Source of the DNA: Metaclostridioides mangenotii
GTDB taxonomy: Bacteria > Bacillota > Clostridia > Peptostreptococcales > Peptostreptococcaceae
Assembly: GCF_017873185.1 (NCBI RefSeq)
Contig: NZ_JAGGJX010000001.1
Coordinates: 744,001-808,000, forward strand
Length of the DNA stretch: 64,000 nucleotides
Direction: 5' to 3'
Below the pieces are notes generated by a model. That model did no database searches. It saw only the letters and a list, made by a program, of their open reading frames with translations, and was not told the origin of the DNA. Shown in pieces: positions 1 through 8,294 of the stretch. How positions within the stretch are numbered: the first letter of the stretch is position 1; each line of letters opens with the position of its first letter. Position numbers and translations under genes: made by a program.

Positions 1-298
1 CTTTTGCATCAACCATCTCATTAATAAAAAAAATCTCTCTTTTTTCTATCATCTCATCGCAATATTTTTTAGAAAAATAATTTATATCAAAACTTAACCC
101 ATCAATATCTTTTATTACTCTAACCTGTTTTTCTTCACTATCGCAAATAACAAATATGTCTATGTCATTCACACTTTGTCCAACTTTTTTCAAATCTATA
201 GCTTTACTTGATCCAACTAAAAAAATAGCGTAAACTCCGCTATTTTGTTTAATTTTATTTACTTCATCTATATATTTAGAATATATATTATCCCTCAT
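1..298 (-). CDS. Nucleotidyltransferase domain protein (partial, 3' end outside window)
   Basis: The frame is open from an ATG at 298 to the window edge (99 codons) on the minus strand. It reads MRDNIYSKYIDEV, then a GSSKAIDL segment followed by NDIDIFV. This is the G-S-x(n)-D-x-D arrangement of the Pol-beta-like nucleotidyltransferase fold, in which the two aspartates bind metal. The C-terminal part is outside the window, so the substrate cannot be named; antibiotic or tRNA-type nucleotidyltransferases and MNT toxins-antitoxins share this motif. It lies just downstream of the deacetylase at 338 in the same orientation. Confidence 0.6.
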   Translation of the reverse strand, partial: MRDNIYSKYIDEVNKIKQNSGVYAIFLVGSSKAIDLKKVGQSVNDIDIFVICDSEEKQVRVIKDIDGLSFDINYFSKKYCDEMIEKREIFFINEMVDAK

Positions 299-337
299 AA
301 CATCACCCCAAAACAAAAAACTCTAAATTTTTCAAGT

Positions 338-1084
338 CTACTTTATAAGTTCCGAAACTGTAGTAAATCTATACCCATCTTTTTTCATCTTAGGTATTAA
401 TATTTTCAATGCCTCTACAGTATTTTTTGTTCCATAATCATGGAGTAATATTATATCTCCATTTTTTACATTTTTGTATATATTATCGGCTATGTCTCCT
501 GCTGATGGATTTTTCCAGTCTTTAGCGTCAAATCCAGTCCAGAGTACGATTTTATATCCATTTTTTTCTGCTATTTCCACTAGATTGTTTTTTCTATAGC
601 TTCCAAAAGGAGGTCTAAATAATTTAGTCTTCTTTCCAGTTACAGATTTTATTGCTTCTTCACACTTTAAAATCTCTTCTTCTAATTGTTCACTACTAAG
701 AGTACTAATATCGTAATGATTAAAAGTGTGATTCCCTATTTCATGACCTTCTTTGCTAGCTCGTATAAGAGGCTTCTTATACCACTCAGCATGTTTCCCA
801 GCGATGAAAAAAGTTCCTTTTATATCGTATTCTTTTAACACATCAAGCACTTGATCTGTCTCTTTTGGATGAGGTCCATCATCAAAAGTTAGGGCCACTA
901 CCTTTTTCTCCCTCGAACCATGATCAACAACGATATTATCTGCTTCTTTCATTTTTACGGTTTCTTTAGCTCCATCCTTATCACACGCGTAAAGGCCCAT
1001 TGAAAGTAAAATACCCAAAACTACAATAACACTTGACTTGAATGTAACTTTTATTGGCTTCATTGAAATATTTAATTTTTTCAT
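338..1084 (-). CDS. Polysaccharide deacetylase lipoprotein (NodB/PdaB-like)
   Basis: The 248-residue protein has an N-terminal hydrophobic segment (about residues 19-33) ending in an LYAC lipobox, so it is probably a lipoprotein anchored at Cys34 outside the membrane. The carbohydrate esterase 4 motifs are all present: TFDDGP (residues 66-71, catalytic base and metal Asp), HTFNH (metal His119 and His123), RPPFGSYR (from 157), a DAKDW segment and LLHD (His215). The family removes acetyl groups from N-acetylglucosamine or N-acetylmuramic acid in peptidoglycan; the exact substrate cannot be read from the sequence. It follows the CAP protein at 1114 in the same orientation with a 29 bp gap and is likely co-transcribed with it. 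Confidence 0.85.
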   Translation of the reverse strand: MKKLNISMKPIKVTFKSSVIVVLGILLSMGLYACDKDGAKETVKMKEADNIVVDHGSREKKVVALTFDDGPHPKETDQVLDVLKEYDIKGTFFIAGKHAEWYKKPLIRASKEGHEIGNHTFNHYDISTLSSEQLEEEILKCEEAIKSVTGKKTKLFRPPFGSYRKNNLVEIAEKNGYKIVLWTGFDAKDWKNPSAGDIADNIYKNVKNGDIILLHDYGTKNTVEALKILIPKMKKDGYRFTTVSELIK

Positions 1085-1113
1085 TATAACTAAAGTCCCT
1101 TCAAAATATTTTG

Positions 1114-2106
1114 CTATTTATAGAAGTTTTGGCCATAGTACATATTATAACTTCCACCAAATTCTACTCCAACTCCTATATATTTATATTCCCCCAAAAT
1201 ATTTTTTCTATGTCCTTCAGAATTCATCCACGCTTCATGTGCGTAAATTGAATTAAATTGACCTGCTGCAATATTTTCTCCTGCTAAAGTAAATATAATA
1301 CCTTCAGCTTTCATCCTATCGCCTGGTCCCTTGCCTTTTTTATTAATATGATCAAAAAATTTATTGACCTTCATATCCTTACAGTGTTTTCTAGAACTTA
1401 TCGTAGCTTTTTGACTGTAATCAAGGCTCTTTAAGTTTCTCTGTTGCCTGACGCTATTTACCATATCAATTATCTCAAGTTCATAAGATTTTCTAAGCTC
1501 TCCACTCTCTTTTGGAAAAAGTGCTATTTTATCTTCAACCTGTTTAGTAACGACTTCATATGAAGTTATTCTATTTCCCTCATATATGTCGTAAAAAACT
1601 GTAACATACTTATCTCCAATTTCAACAATATCATACTGTTCCTTAGAATTAATAACATAATTAGTATTTCCCTTTTTAATTCGTTTTAGAGGTGTGTAAA
1701 CTTCTCTGATTAGGTTTTTATTTCCGTTTATTTTTATATTTTTTATCTCTTTTGAGTCTATACTATTACTGTACAGTGCGACGATTTTTTCATTTTCTAC
1801 GCCGACCATGCAAAATTTAGCTTCGAACTGATTGTATACATACCAATTGAAATCGTATTCGCTTTTATCAACTCTTGCAGGATCGCCAATTGCATTGATT
1901 AAAGTTTTTTCACTATCTCCAATTTGCAAGTTATAAAAATTATCGATACTTGTATCTGTCTGCTGATTAACATGTTCATCTTGAACTACACTTTGCTCTT
2001 GTTTTGTTTTATCGACAGTATCTAAATTTATTAATTGATTTACTATATCTTGGTCATAAAATATAAATATAGCAATCACCAAGATTACAGTTATTAATTT
2101 TTTCAA
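1114..2106 (-). CDS. CAP/SCP-domain secreted protein (YkwD-like)
   Basis: The 330-residue protein has a short N-terminal membrane or signal segment (residues 5-17) and a charged Gln-rich linker. A middle domain with DSEKTLINAIGDPARV resembles the CAP-associated N-terminal domain. The C-terminal CAP/SCP1 domain is about 120 residues and starts at DMVNSVRQQRNLKSL. CAP hallmarks are visible: HCKDM, FFDHIN, GENIAAG, HEAWMNSEGHRKNIL and the YYGQNF end. Bacterial CAP proteins of this type are extracytoplasmic and often linked to spore or cell envelope, but the biochemical role is unclear. Reading continues into the deacetylase at 338 on the same strand. Confidence 0.85.
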   Translation of the reverse strand: MKKLITVILVIAIFIFYDQDIVNQLINLDTVDKTKQEQSVVQDEHVNQQTDTSIDNFYNLQIGDSEKTLINAIGDPARVDKSEYDFNWYVYNQFEAKFCMVGVENEKIVALYSNSIDSKEIKNIKINGNKNLIREVYTPLKRIKKGNTNYVINSKEQYDIVEIGDKYVTVFYDIYEGNRITSYEVVTKQVEDKIALFPKESGELRKSYELEIIDMVNSVRQQRNLKSLDYSQKATISSRKHCKDMKVNKFFDHINKKGKGPGDRMKAEGIIFTLAGENIAAGQFNSIYAHEAWMNSEGHRKNILGEYKYIGVGVEFGGSYNMYYGQNFYK

Positions 2107-2141
2107 TATAACACTCCCCCATTAAATACTGCTGTACTAGT

Positions 2142-2954
2142 CTACAATCTAAAAGAAAAAATTTCATCTAAACTTTTATCAAATATAGATGGTTTATCAA
2201 ATTTCCATGTCCCATCGTAAACAAGCTCATCATTTAAATAGAAAATTCCCTTTCCATGTTTTTTACCTTGGAAAAACTCTCCTTCATATCTTTTCCCATT
2301 TCCCCAATTATACACTCCTACACCGTCAATTAGGCTATTCTTCCATTCTCCACTGTAAATTATCTCATCAAATTCATCGTAACAAACGCCATAACCATCC
2401 ATTTTTCCGTCCTTAAAGTCTCCCGCGTAAATGTAGTTATCACTCCAAATGTATATCCCGAATCCATTTTTTTTGCCATCTTTCCAATTTCCAATATATA
2501 CATCGTTGCTCTTGTACATAATTTGACCAATACCATTCATAGTATCTTCTTCAAATGATCCTGTATACACATTTCCATTTTCAAATTTAAATTCTCCACA
2601 CCCGTACTTTTCACCTTCTTTAAATTCTCCAGAATAGGTAATAAAGTTTTCTTCACCATCTACATGGAAAAATTCATAAAAACCCTTTCCATTCATATTT
2701 CTGCCTTCAACTTCGCCTATATAGACGTCGCCATTTGAAAACTTATAAATTTTGTGTTTCACTTTCTTAGACAAATTTTCCTCTTCCAGCTCCTTTTTAC
2801 CTTCAAGCTCATATATCTCTTCACTAGTAGCGTAAAGTTCCTTTTTATACGAATGCTTCTTCATATTCTCAACGCTTTTAACCAATTTATTTACATCATT
2901 TATATACTTAAGATACTGTCTATAAGCATCCATATGTTCACTAGATAATTTCAT
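2142..2954 (-). CDS. MORN-repeat protein
   Basis: The 270-residue protein has a charged helical N-terminus (about residues 1-65). Seven clear MORN repeats follow, of the form Y-x-G-x-(W/F)-x(4)-x-x-G-x-G, with a partial eighth near the C-terminus (YDGTWKFDKPS). MORN repeats form elongated beta-hairpin arrays that act as protein or lipid interaction surfaces or structural spacers. There is no signal peptide, so it is probably cytoplasmic. The start is supported by a GGGGGAG ribosome binding site about 6 bases upstream of ATG. It lies 35 bp upstream of the CAP gene on the same strand. Confidence 0.85.
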   Translation of the reverse strand: MKLSSEHMDAYRQYLKYINDVNKLVKSVENMKKHSYKKELYATSEEIYELEGKKELEEENLSKKVKHKIYKFSNGDVYIGEVEGRNMNGKGFYEFFHVDGEENFITYSGEFKEGEKYGCGEFKFENGNVYTGSFEEDTMNGIGQIMYKSNDVYIGNWKDGKKNGFGIYIWSDNYIYAGDFKDGKMDGYGVCYDEFDEIIYSGEWKNSLIDGVGVYNWGNGKRYEGEFFQGKKHGKGIFYLNDELVYDGTWKFDKPSIFDKSLDEIFSFRL

Positions 2955-3156
2955 AAACTACTCCCCCAATGTCACTTAAACTAAATCATAGTTTTATTAT
3001 ATATCAACGCTAAGGAATTTCCTATATATATTGCATAACTTATATATTCTGCAGTTTTTTGTATTAAGCAAAATCATTATAATTTCGGGTTAAAATAAAG
3101 TCTATCTTATAAGATCCAGTTAAAAATCTAAATTTCAAAAAATAAAATAAAAAAGA

Positions 3157-3195
3157 AATTGTACTAAAATAATTTTTAATTATCTTAGTACAATT
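3157..3195 (-). terminator. Rho-independent terminator after the YitT-family gene
   Basis: An AATTGTACTAA arm pairs with TTAGTACAATT and the pairing extends through ATAATT/AATTAT around a short A/T loop. On the minus strand the stem is followed by TCTTTTTTATTTT. It lies about 90 bp past the stop of the gene ending at 3285. The 2955-3284 interval holds nothing else that I can support. Confidence 0.8.
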
Positions 3196-3284
3196 CCTTG
3201 TAAAAATATAAAATATTTTTATTTGCTTATCCAACTTATGCAAACCTCGATTTAGCAACAGTATCGACGGTTTTCGCTTATATC

Positions 3285-4151
3285 CTAAAGATCTTTTGCC
3301 TTAAATCCTCTACCTTTAACTTCAGTTACATCATTTACAGATATAAAAGCTTTTTTATCGTATTTAAGTGCGATTCTCTTAATCTTTGGAATCTCACAAG
3401 AAGAAACTACTGTATAAATTATTTTTTTATTTTCATGAGTGTAAGCACCTTCTGCTTTTAAGAAAGTAACGCCTCTTACTAAACTCCTCATTATTTCGTC
3501 AGCTATAATATCATTTTCATTAGATATAACCATAACTGATTTTTGATAATTAAGTGCATCTTTTATAAATGACATTGTGTACGCATTTAAGAATAAACCT
3601 ATTAATGTGTACAGTGCTAAATCTAAACCAAATAAAAAGCTTCCTACAAGTACAATAACTGCATTTATTGCAAAACCTGTATCTTTCATCTCAATATTTC
3701 TTTTTATCTTCAATATTGCCGCGATAATATCTGTACCACCTTGAGATGATCTTGTTCGAAGAACCATTCCAACACCTAGACCAGATAGCACTCCTCCATA
3801 CACACTTTGAAGTAAAATATCATGTATAGGTATATACTGACTTATATCTTGAGTTAAACCTAGAAGCACAGAAAATATCACCATATTTATCATGCTTATT
3901 ATGCAAAACTCTTTTTCAAGATATATAAAACCTAAAATAAAAATTGGTATATTGATTAAAAATGTTAACAATCCTACATTTATATTTGTAATGTAGTTTA
4001 TTGACGTAGAAATCCCTGTAGCTCCTCCACTCAGTAAGTGCGCTGGTCTTAAAAAACCATTTATACCTAATGCCGAAACCACCATCCCCAAAATCATAAA
4101 ACTAAATCTTAACCATTGACGCTCATGTAGGACGTCTCTCACTTCACTCAT
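3285..4151 (-). CDS. YitT family membrane protein (DUF161 + DUF2179)
   Basis: The 288-residue protein has five to six hydrophobic segments across residues 15-195 with the glycine-rich motifs LSGGATGIS, SGLGVGMV and SSQGGTDI that mark the YitT family. A soluble C-terminal DUF2179 domain (about residues 205-285) contains GAYTHENKKIIYTVVS and ends VTEVKGRGFK. The family is widespread in Firmicutes; transport roles have been suggested, but no substrate is assigned here. It is a single gene with its own terminator at 3157-3195. Confidence 0.9.
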   Translation of the reverse strand: MSEVRDVLHERQWLRFSFMILGMVVSALGINGFLRPAHLLSGGATGISTSINYITNINVGLLTFLINIPIFILGFIYLEKEFCIISMINMVIFSVLLGLTQDISQYIPIHDILLQSVYGGVLSGLGVGMVLRTRSSQGGTDIIAAILKIKRNIEMKDTGFAINAVIVLVGSFLFGLDLALYTLIGLFLNAYTMSFIKDALNYQKSVMVISNENDIIADEIMRSLVRGVTFLKAEGAYTHENKKIIYTVVSSCEIPKIKRIALKYDKKAFISVNDVTEVKGRGFKAKDL

Positions 4152-4612
4152 TGTATTCTCCCTTCAGGATTTACATCCTCAAACACTTATTATTTCTAAT
4201 AGTAAATTAAGAATTAATAAAATACTCAAACCTCTATATTACATGTATATTATATTCTCTTTATTTTATATGTCTAGACTCTATTTTTCGCTATTTGACA
4301 AATAACTTATACTATTGAACAGGAGATCTTACTTCTGCCAAAATCTGACCATTTTTTTATATAACTTGCAAAAGTAAACATTTATTTATATTTATAGGTT
4401 TTGCCTATAAACTTTTAATATACATGCAATTTAGATGCCAACTTATATATTTTTTTAGGTTTTTAATCCTTATAAATGCAATTTTTATTTTATTATTGTT
4501 CATAAAATGATTTCTACATATAGATGCTTTCATTTTACTTCTTAAATTTTTTTTAAATTTTTTATTATATTTTCCAAACTAACAGCTATTTTATCATTTT
4601 TACGGAGGAATT
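4152..4612. other. 461 bp AT-rich intergenic region
   Basis: No open frame with a ribosome binding site and no strong hairpin is visible here on either strand. It separates two minus-strand genes, so it presumably contains the promoter of the YitT gene and the transcript end of the TPR gene. Neither could be placed with confidence. Confidence 0.5.
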
Positions 4613-6028
4613 CTAATTTTCTTTAAGTATTTCTTTTATTTTTGAATTATTGTACATACTATCTGGTACTTCGCTTTTTAGACTGTAAAATGTCTTTTTA
4701 GCATTCTTTAAATCCCCATTTTTATAGTACATCATACCAAGTTCATAATATGAATCATCATAGTATGTATCATTCTTTGAATAAGTATTTATATATTTTT
4801 TGTAGTACTTTATAGCTTCATCATCGTTCTTTATCTTGGAATTAAGCACTGCAAGTTGGTACATAGACTCTGAGATATACTTTTTTCTATTTCCATTATC
4901 TACAATCTTCTGGAAGTAATTTATAGCTCCTTCGTAGTCTTCTACTTTTCTAAGCTTAAAAGCATTCTCAAATAAATCATCTTCATCCTTATTTGATAGC
5001 TTTTTACTTATCTCTTTATCTGCTTCTTTATCTGTAACCTTTTTAGCTTCTTTATCTCCGTTACCTTTATTTACTTTATCCTCTAGCATGCTTAGTTTAG
5101 CTTCTTTCTTTTCTAATTTATTGTTGAGATCATCTATTTTACTGTTATTGTTGTATACAAAAACTATTGCTAGCAAGGCTACAATTGAAATTCCGATAGC
5201 TAACTTCGGAGAGTTCCATGTTTTGTTATCACTCTTTTTATCACTTTTGTACTTCGACACTGCATTTATTTTTTGATCTTCTTCCCTTTCTATATCTAAA
5301 CTTCTTTTTTGAACTACTTCATTATCTATATCTATAAATCTAAGTTTGTCCAACACTAAATTGCTTTTTTCATACTTATCTACCTTATTAAACATAAGCG
5401 AAAGCATTACATAAGGATTTAAAAACTCTGGTTCCTCCTCGATTAGGTTCTCTAGTATCTCTATAGCTTCATAGTTAAGCCCTTCATTTATAAATCTAGC
5501 CGCATGATTGTACCTCTCTAGAAACACCTCAAATTCATCTGATGTAAATATATCTATATATTTTTTAGAAATACTTACATCTTTATAGGCTGAACTTATG
5601 TAAAAACTATTAAATGACTGTGAAAAATCGCATTTTAATAATTTTATAATACCTCTTAAATTTAATATATCTACATCTCTGTTGTAAATTTTATACGCCT
5701 TGTCAATAAGTCTTTCTGCTCCAGTTATGTAATTTGCAGATGCCAGACTTAAAGCATTATTGTATAGTTCATATGATTTTAATATTTTTTCATCACTTAT
5801 TTCTCTAATATCATCACTTGCTGTAAATTCTAAAGAATCTAAAGTTTCTTTTTTTATATTTTCTGTTATCAAACTTTCTAGTAAAATCCTAGAAAGTTTA
5901 TCTTCCTCTTCATTTTTTACCTTAAAAAATGTTAGATCTTCATTCACTTCAATTAAACTTATATCTAATTCTTTGGGCTGCATTTTTTTTATATCTGCAA
6001 TAATATCTATACCTAAAATTTCAATCAC
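4613..6028 (-). CDS. Membrane-anchored TPR protein
   Basis: The 471-residue protein has a cytoplasmic N-terminal half rich in helix pairs, including a tetratricopeptide-like stretch around residues 95-235. A single membrane segment follows at about 276-293 (LAIGISIVALLAIVFVYN), then a coiled coil (about 296-322), a lysine-rich linker and three TPR repeats (about 350-465: LRKVEDYEGAINYFQKI, NDDEAIKYYKKYI, GDLKNAKKTFYSLK). The outer TPR half resembles YbgF/outer-assembly scaffolds but no enzyme signature is present. The start is a GTG placed very close to AAAGGA, and no better in-frame start exists before Met at residue 16, so the N-terminus is uncertain. Confidence 0.75.
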   Translation of the reverse strand: MIEILGIDIIADIKKMQPKELDISLIEVNEDLTFFKVKNEEEDKLSRILLESLITENIKKETLDSLEFTASDDIREISDEKILKSYELYNNALSLASANYITGAERLIDKAYKIYNRDVDILNLRGIIKLLKCDFSQSFNSFYISSAYKDVSISKKYIDIFTSDEFEVFLERYNHAARFINEGLNYEAIEILENLIEEEPEFLNPYVMLSLMFNKVDKYEKSNLVLDKLRFIDIDNEVVQKRSLDIEREEDQKINAVSKYKSDKKSDNKTWNSPKLAIGISIVALLAIVFVYNNNSKIDDLNNKLEKKEAKLSMLEDKVNKGNGDKEAKKVTDKEADKEISKKLSNKDEDDLFENAFKLRKVEDYEGAINYFQKIVDNGNRKKYISESMYQLAVLNSKIKNDDEAIKYYKKYINTYSKNDTYYDDSYYELGMMYYKNGDLKNAKKTFYSLKSEVPDSMYNNSKIKEILKEN

Positions 6029-6110
6029 TTCCTTTCAAATTTTCAAAAATAAATCTTCGACTTTTAAACTAACAAACCTTTTGTTAAAATCCATATCTTA
6101 TACCGACACT

Positions 6111-7499
6111 TTATAGGGTATTAAACACTTTTTTAATAAGCGAGTAAGCTTTTTCAGTGTAAGGTGGGTACTTGTACTTTATATCCATCTTTGAGTTTGA
6201 TTTCATTATACTCTTCTTATGTGAAAATGAATCGAAGCTCTTTTTACCATGGTATGATCCTATACCACTTCTTCCGATTCCTCCAAACGGCAAATTGTAG
6301 TTAGTAATATGCATTATAGTGTCGTTTACACATCCACCCCCGAAAGAAATAGTTTCTATAACTTTATTTACAAACTCTTTATCTTTTGAAAACACATATA
6401 ATGCCAAAGGGTTTTTATTTGCCGACACAATTTTTTCTATGTTATTAAAATTACCATATTCTATGATAGGTATCAATGGTCCAAATATTTCTTCTTGCAT
6501 AATTTCATCATTTAATACTACATTTTCTAGAATTGTCGGTTCTATTTTAAGTGCATCTTTTTTGTAATTTCCACCATAAACAACCTTAGTTTTATCAATT
6601 AATCCTATTAGTCTACTGAAATGTTTTTCGTTGATGATACTTACGTAATCATCACAACTCAATGTATTTTTGGTATAGAACTTTTCTATATAAAAGATCA
6701 TCTCTTCAATTAGTTTTTGCTTTATTTCGCTATTCACCAATATGTAGTCAGGAGCTATACAAGTTTGTCCCGCATTAATAAGCTTTCCCCAAACTATCTT
6801 CTTAGCACTTAATTTTATATCCGCAGATTTATCTACTATACATGGGCTCTTACCTCCAAGTTCTAATGTAAAAGGCGTTAGACTTTCGGATGCTTGCCTA
6901 GCTACTATCTTCCCTATACTAGGGCTTCCTGTAAAAAATATATAGTCGAATTTGCTGTTTAGTAGATACTCATTTACCTCAATTCCACCCTCAACTACAT
7001 CAATATATCCTCTTTCAAATGATTTTTCTAGTATAGCTTTTAGAACTTTAGAAGTGTTTTGAGACATCTCTGAAGGCTTTACTACACTGCAATTTCCCGC
7101 AGCTATACTTCCAATGAGAGGCGATAATGTCAGTTGAAAAGGATAGTTCCATGGAGATATTATTAGACAATTTCCATAAGGTTGATTATAAATATAACCC
7201 CTTGATCCAAAATTAATTATAGGTGTTTTTACTTTTACGGGTCTTCTCCATCTTTTAACGTTTTTAATTGCATAATTTATTTCTGAAATAATAATTCCTA
7301 TCTCAGTTTCATAAGCTTCAAAATTGCTCTTGTTTAGGTCTTTTTTAAGTGCTTCTAATATTATATCCTCATTCTCAATAATTGTCATTTTAAGTGCGTT
7401 TAATTGCGTTAAAACGAACTCTTCTTTTCTAGTTTTACCAGAACTATAGAACTTTCTTTGAATATCAAGTATATCATCTATGTAATCGATTCTCTCCAT
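6111..7499 (-). CDS. NAD(P)-dependent aldehyde dehydrogenase (class 3-like)
   Basis: The 462-residue protein has the full ALDH fold. It shows the ISPWNYPFQL nucleotide-site motif, FTGSPSIGK, the catalytic-base Glu in LELGGKSP, the catalytic Cys in NAGQTCIAPDY, EEIFGPLIPI, and a C-terminal NLPFGGIGRSGIGSYHG segment. Length and the extended C-terminal tail match fatty-aldehyde or coniferyl-aldehyde type (ALDH3, YwdH-like) enzymes that oxidise aldehydes to acids in the cytoplasm or at the membrane. The start has an AGAGGTGT ribosome binding site. It sits between the TPR gene and a Fis-type regulator, but a terminator at 7622-7653 separates it from the latter. Confidence 0.9.
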   Translation of the reverse strand: MERIDYIDDILDIQRKFYSSGKTRKEEFVLTQLNALKMTIIENEDIILEALKKDLNKSNFEAYETEIGIIISEINYAIKNVKRWRRPVKVKTPIINFGSRGYIYNQPYGNCLIISPWNYPFQLTLSPLIGSIAAGNCSVVKPSEMSQNTSKVLKAILEKSFERGYIDVVEGGIEVNEYLLNSKFDYIFFTGSPSIGKIVARQASESLTPFTLELGGKSPCIVDKSADIKLSAKKIVWGKLINAGQTCIAPDYILVNSEIKQKLIEEMIFYIEKFYTKNTLSCDDYVSIINEKHFSRLIGLIDKTKVVYGGNYKKDALKIEPTILENVVLNDEIMQEEIFGPLIPIIEYGNFNNIEKIVSANKNPLALYVFSKDKEFVNKVIETISFGGGCVNDTIMHITNYNLPFGGIGRSGIGSYHGKKSFDSFSHKKSIMKSNSKMDIKYKYPPYTEKAYSLIKKVFNTL

Positions 7500-7621
7500 T
7501 TTACACCTCTTTATCTAAACTAAATTAACTAAATTATAAATTGCTTATACTAATAGTATAATCAACTTTGAATCTCTTTAAAGCATATTTCAATAAATTT
7601 TTATAATTTGCTCATAAAAAA

Positions 7622-7653
7622 AGAGATTATCCAAACTTAGATGGATAACCTCT
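7622..7653 (-). terminator. Rho-independent terminator after the Fis-type regulator
   Basis: On the minus strand AGAGGTTATCC pairs with GGATAATCTCT around a 10-base loop, followed by TTTTTTT. It lies 16 bp past the stop of the 7669-8262 gene. Confidence 0.85.
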
Positions 7654-7668
7654 TCAAAATAATAAATA

Positions 7669-8262
7669 CTAATTATTCAAATTGTATTTTTTAACTTTTC
7701 TATAAAGCGTAGCGATACCAATATTTAAAACATCTGCTATCTGTTTCATTGCCTCAGTATTGCTTCCGTATTTCTTAATGGCTTTTTCTATAACTTCTTT
7801 TTCCACATCAGACATGGTTTTTATTTCTTGATCGTACATCTCATCTAATTTAAACGAAATCAGATCGGACATACTCATAATAAACTCTGTAAGATATTTG
7901 TCCTTTGATAGTATATTGTGCTTTTGCTCTTCGCTAAAAGCAGCAACGCCCAAAATTCCAAGTATTTGATCTTCTAGTTTAACAGGTGTACAGATATCTG
8001 CAAGCTCTTTGCAACTCTCTCTGTTTGAACAATTATTACATTTTTCATCCAGCTCTTTGACGATAACATATGACTCACCAGTCTGCAAAACCATAGAGTA
8101 GGCAGACTTTTCAGTGATAGTCTCACCTATCTTATCTTTGAATATTCCTGTTCCTGCTATTCTTGTTAAATCATTAGTAACCAGAGTTACATCTACGTCG
8201 AGTACATTAGAAATATTCTCACAAATACTCTGAATATAATTTGTTATGTTATTCAAATTCAA
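7669..8262 (-). CDS. Sensor-Fis HTH regulator (sigma-54 activator-like, no AAA+ domain)
   Basis: The 197-residue protein has an N-terminal sensory domain like those of clostridial sigma-54-dependent activators (TLVTNDLTRIAGTG, then a CNNCSNRESC cysteine cluster near residues 75-84 and CTPVKLEDQILGILGV). A Fis-type helix-turn-helix ends the protein (about 153-197: EVIEKAIKKYGSN...GIATLYRKVKKYNL). The AAA+ ATPase domain that would normally lie between them is absent. The cysteines could hold a metal or iron-sulfur cluster or report redox state; this is inference. The start is TTG with GGAGGG upstream. It may regulate itself or the neighbouring aldehyde dehydrogenase. Confidence 0.75.
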   Translation of the reverse strand: MNLNNITNYIQSICENISNVLDVDVTLVTNDLTRIAGTGIFKDKIGETITEKSAYSMVLQTGESYVIVKELDEKCNNCSNRESCKELADICTPVKLEDQILGILGVAAFSEEQKHNILSKDKYLTEFIMSMSDLISFKLDEMYDQEIKTMSDVEKEVIEKAIKKYGSNTEAMKQIADVLNIGIATLYRKVKKYNLNN

Positions 8263-8294
8263 AGTAATCCCTCCTAATGTGTCAAAATTTATAT

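Noticed and set aside
3064-3258. 64-codon minus-strand frame between the MORN and YitT genes
   Set aside because: No ribosome binding site, composition like random AT-rich DNA, and it overlaps a clear terminator hairpin.
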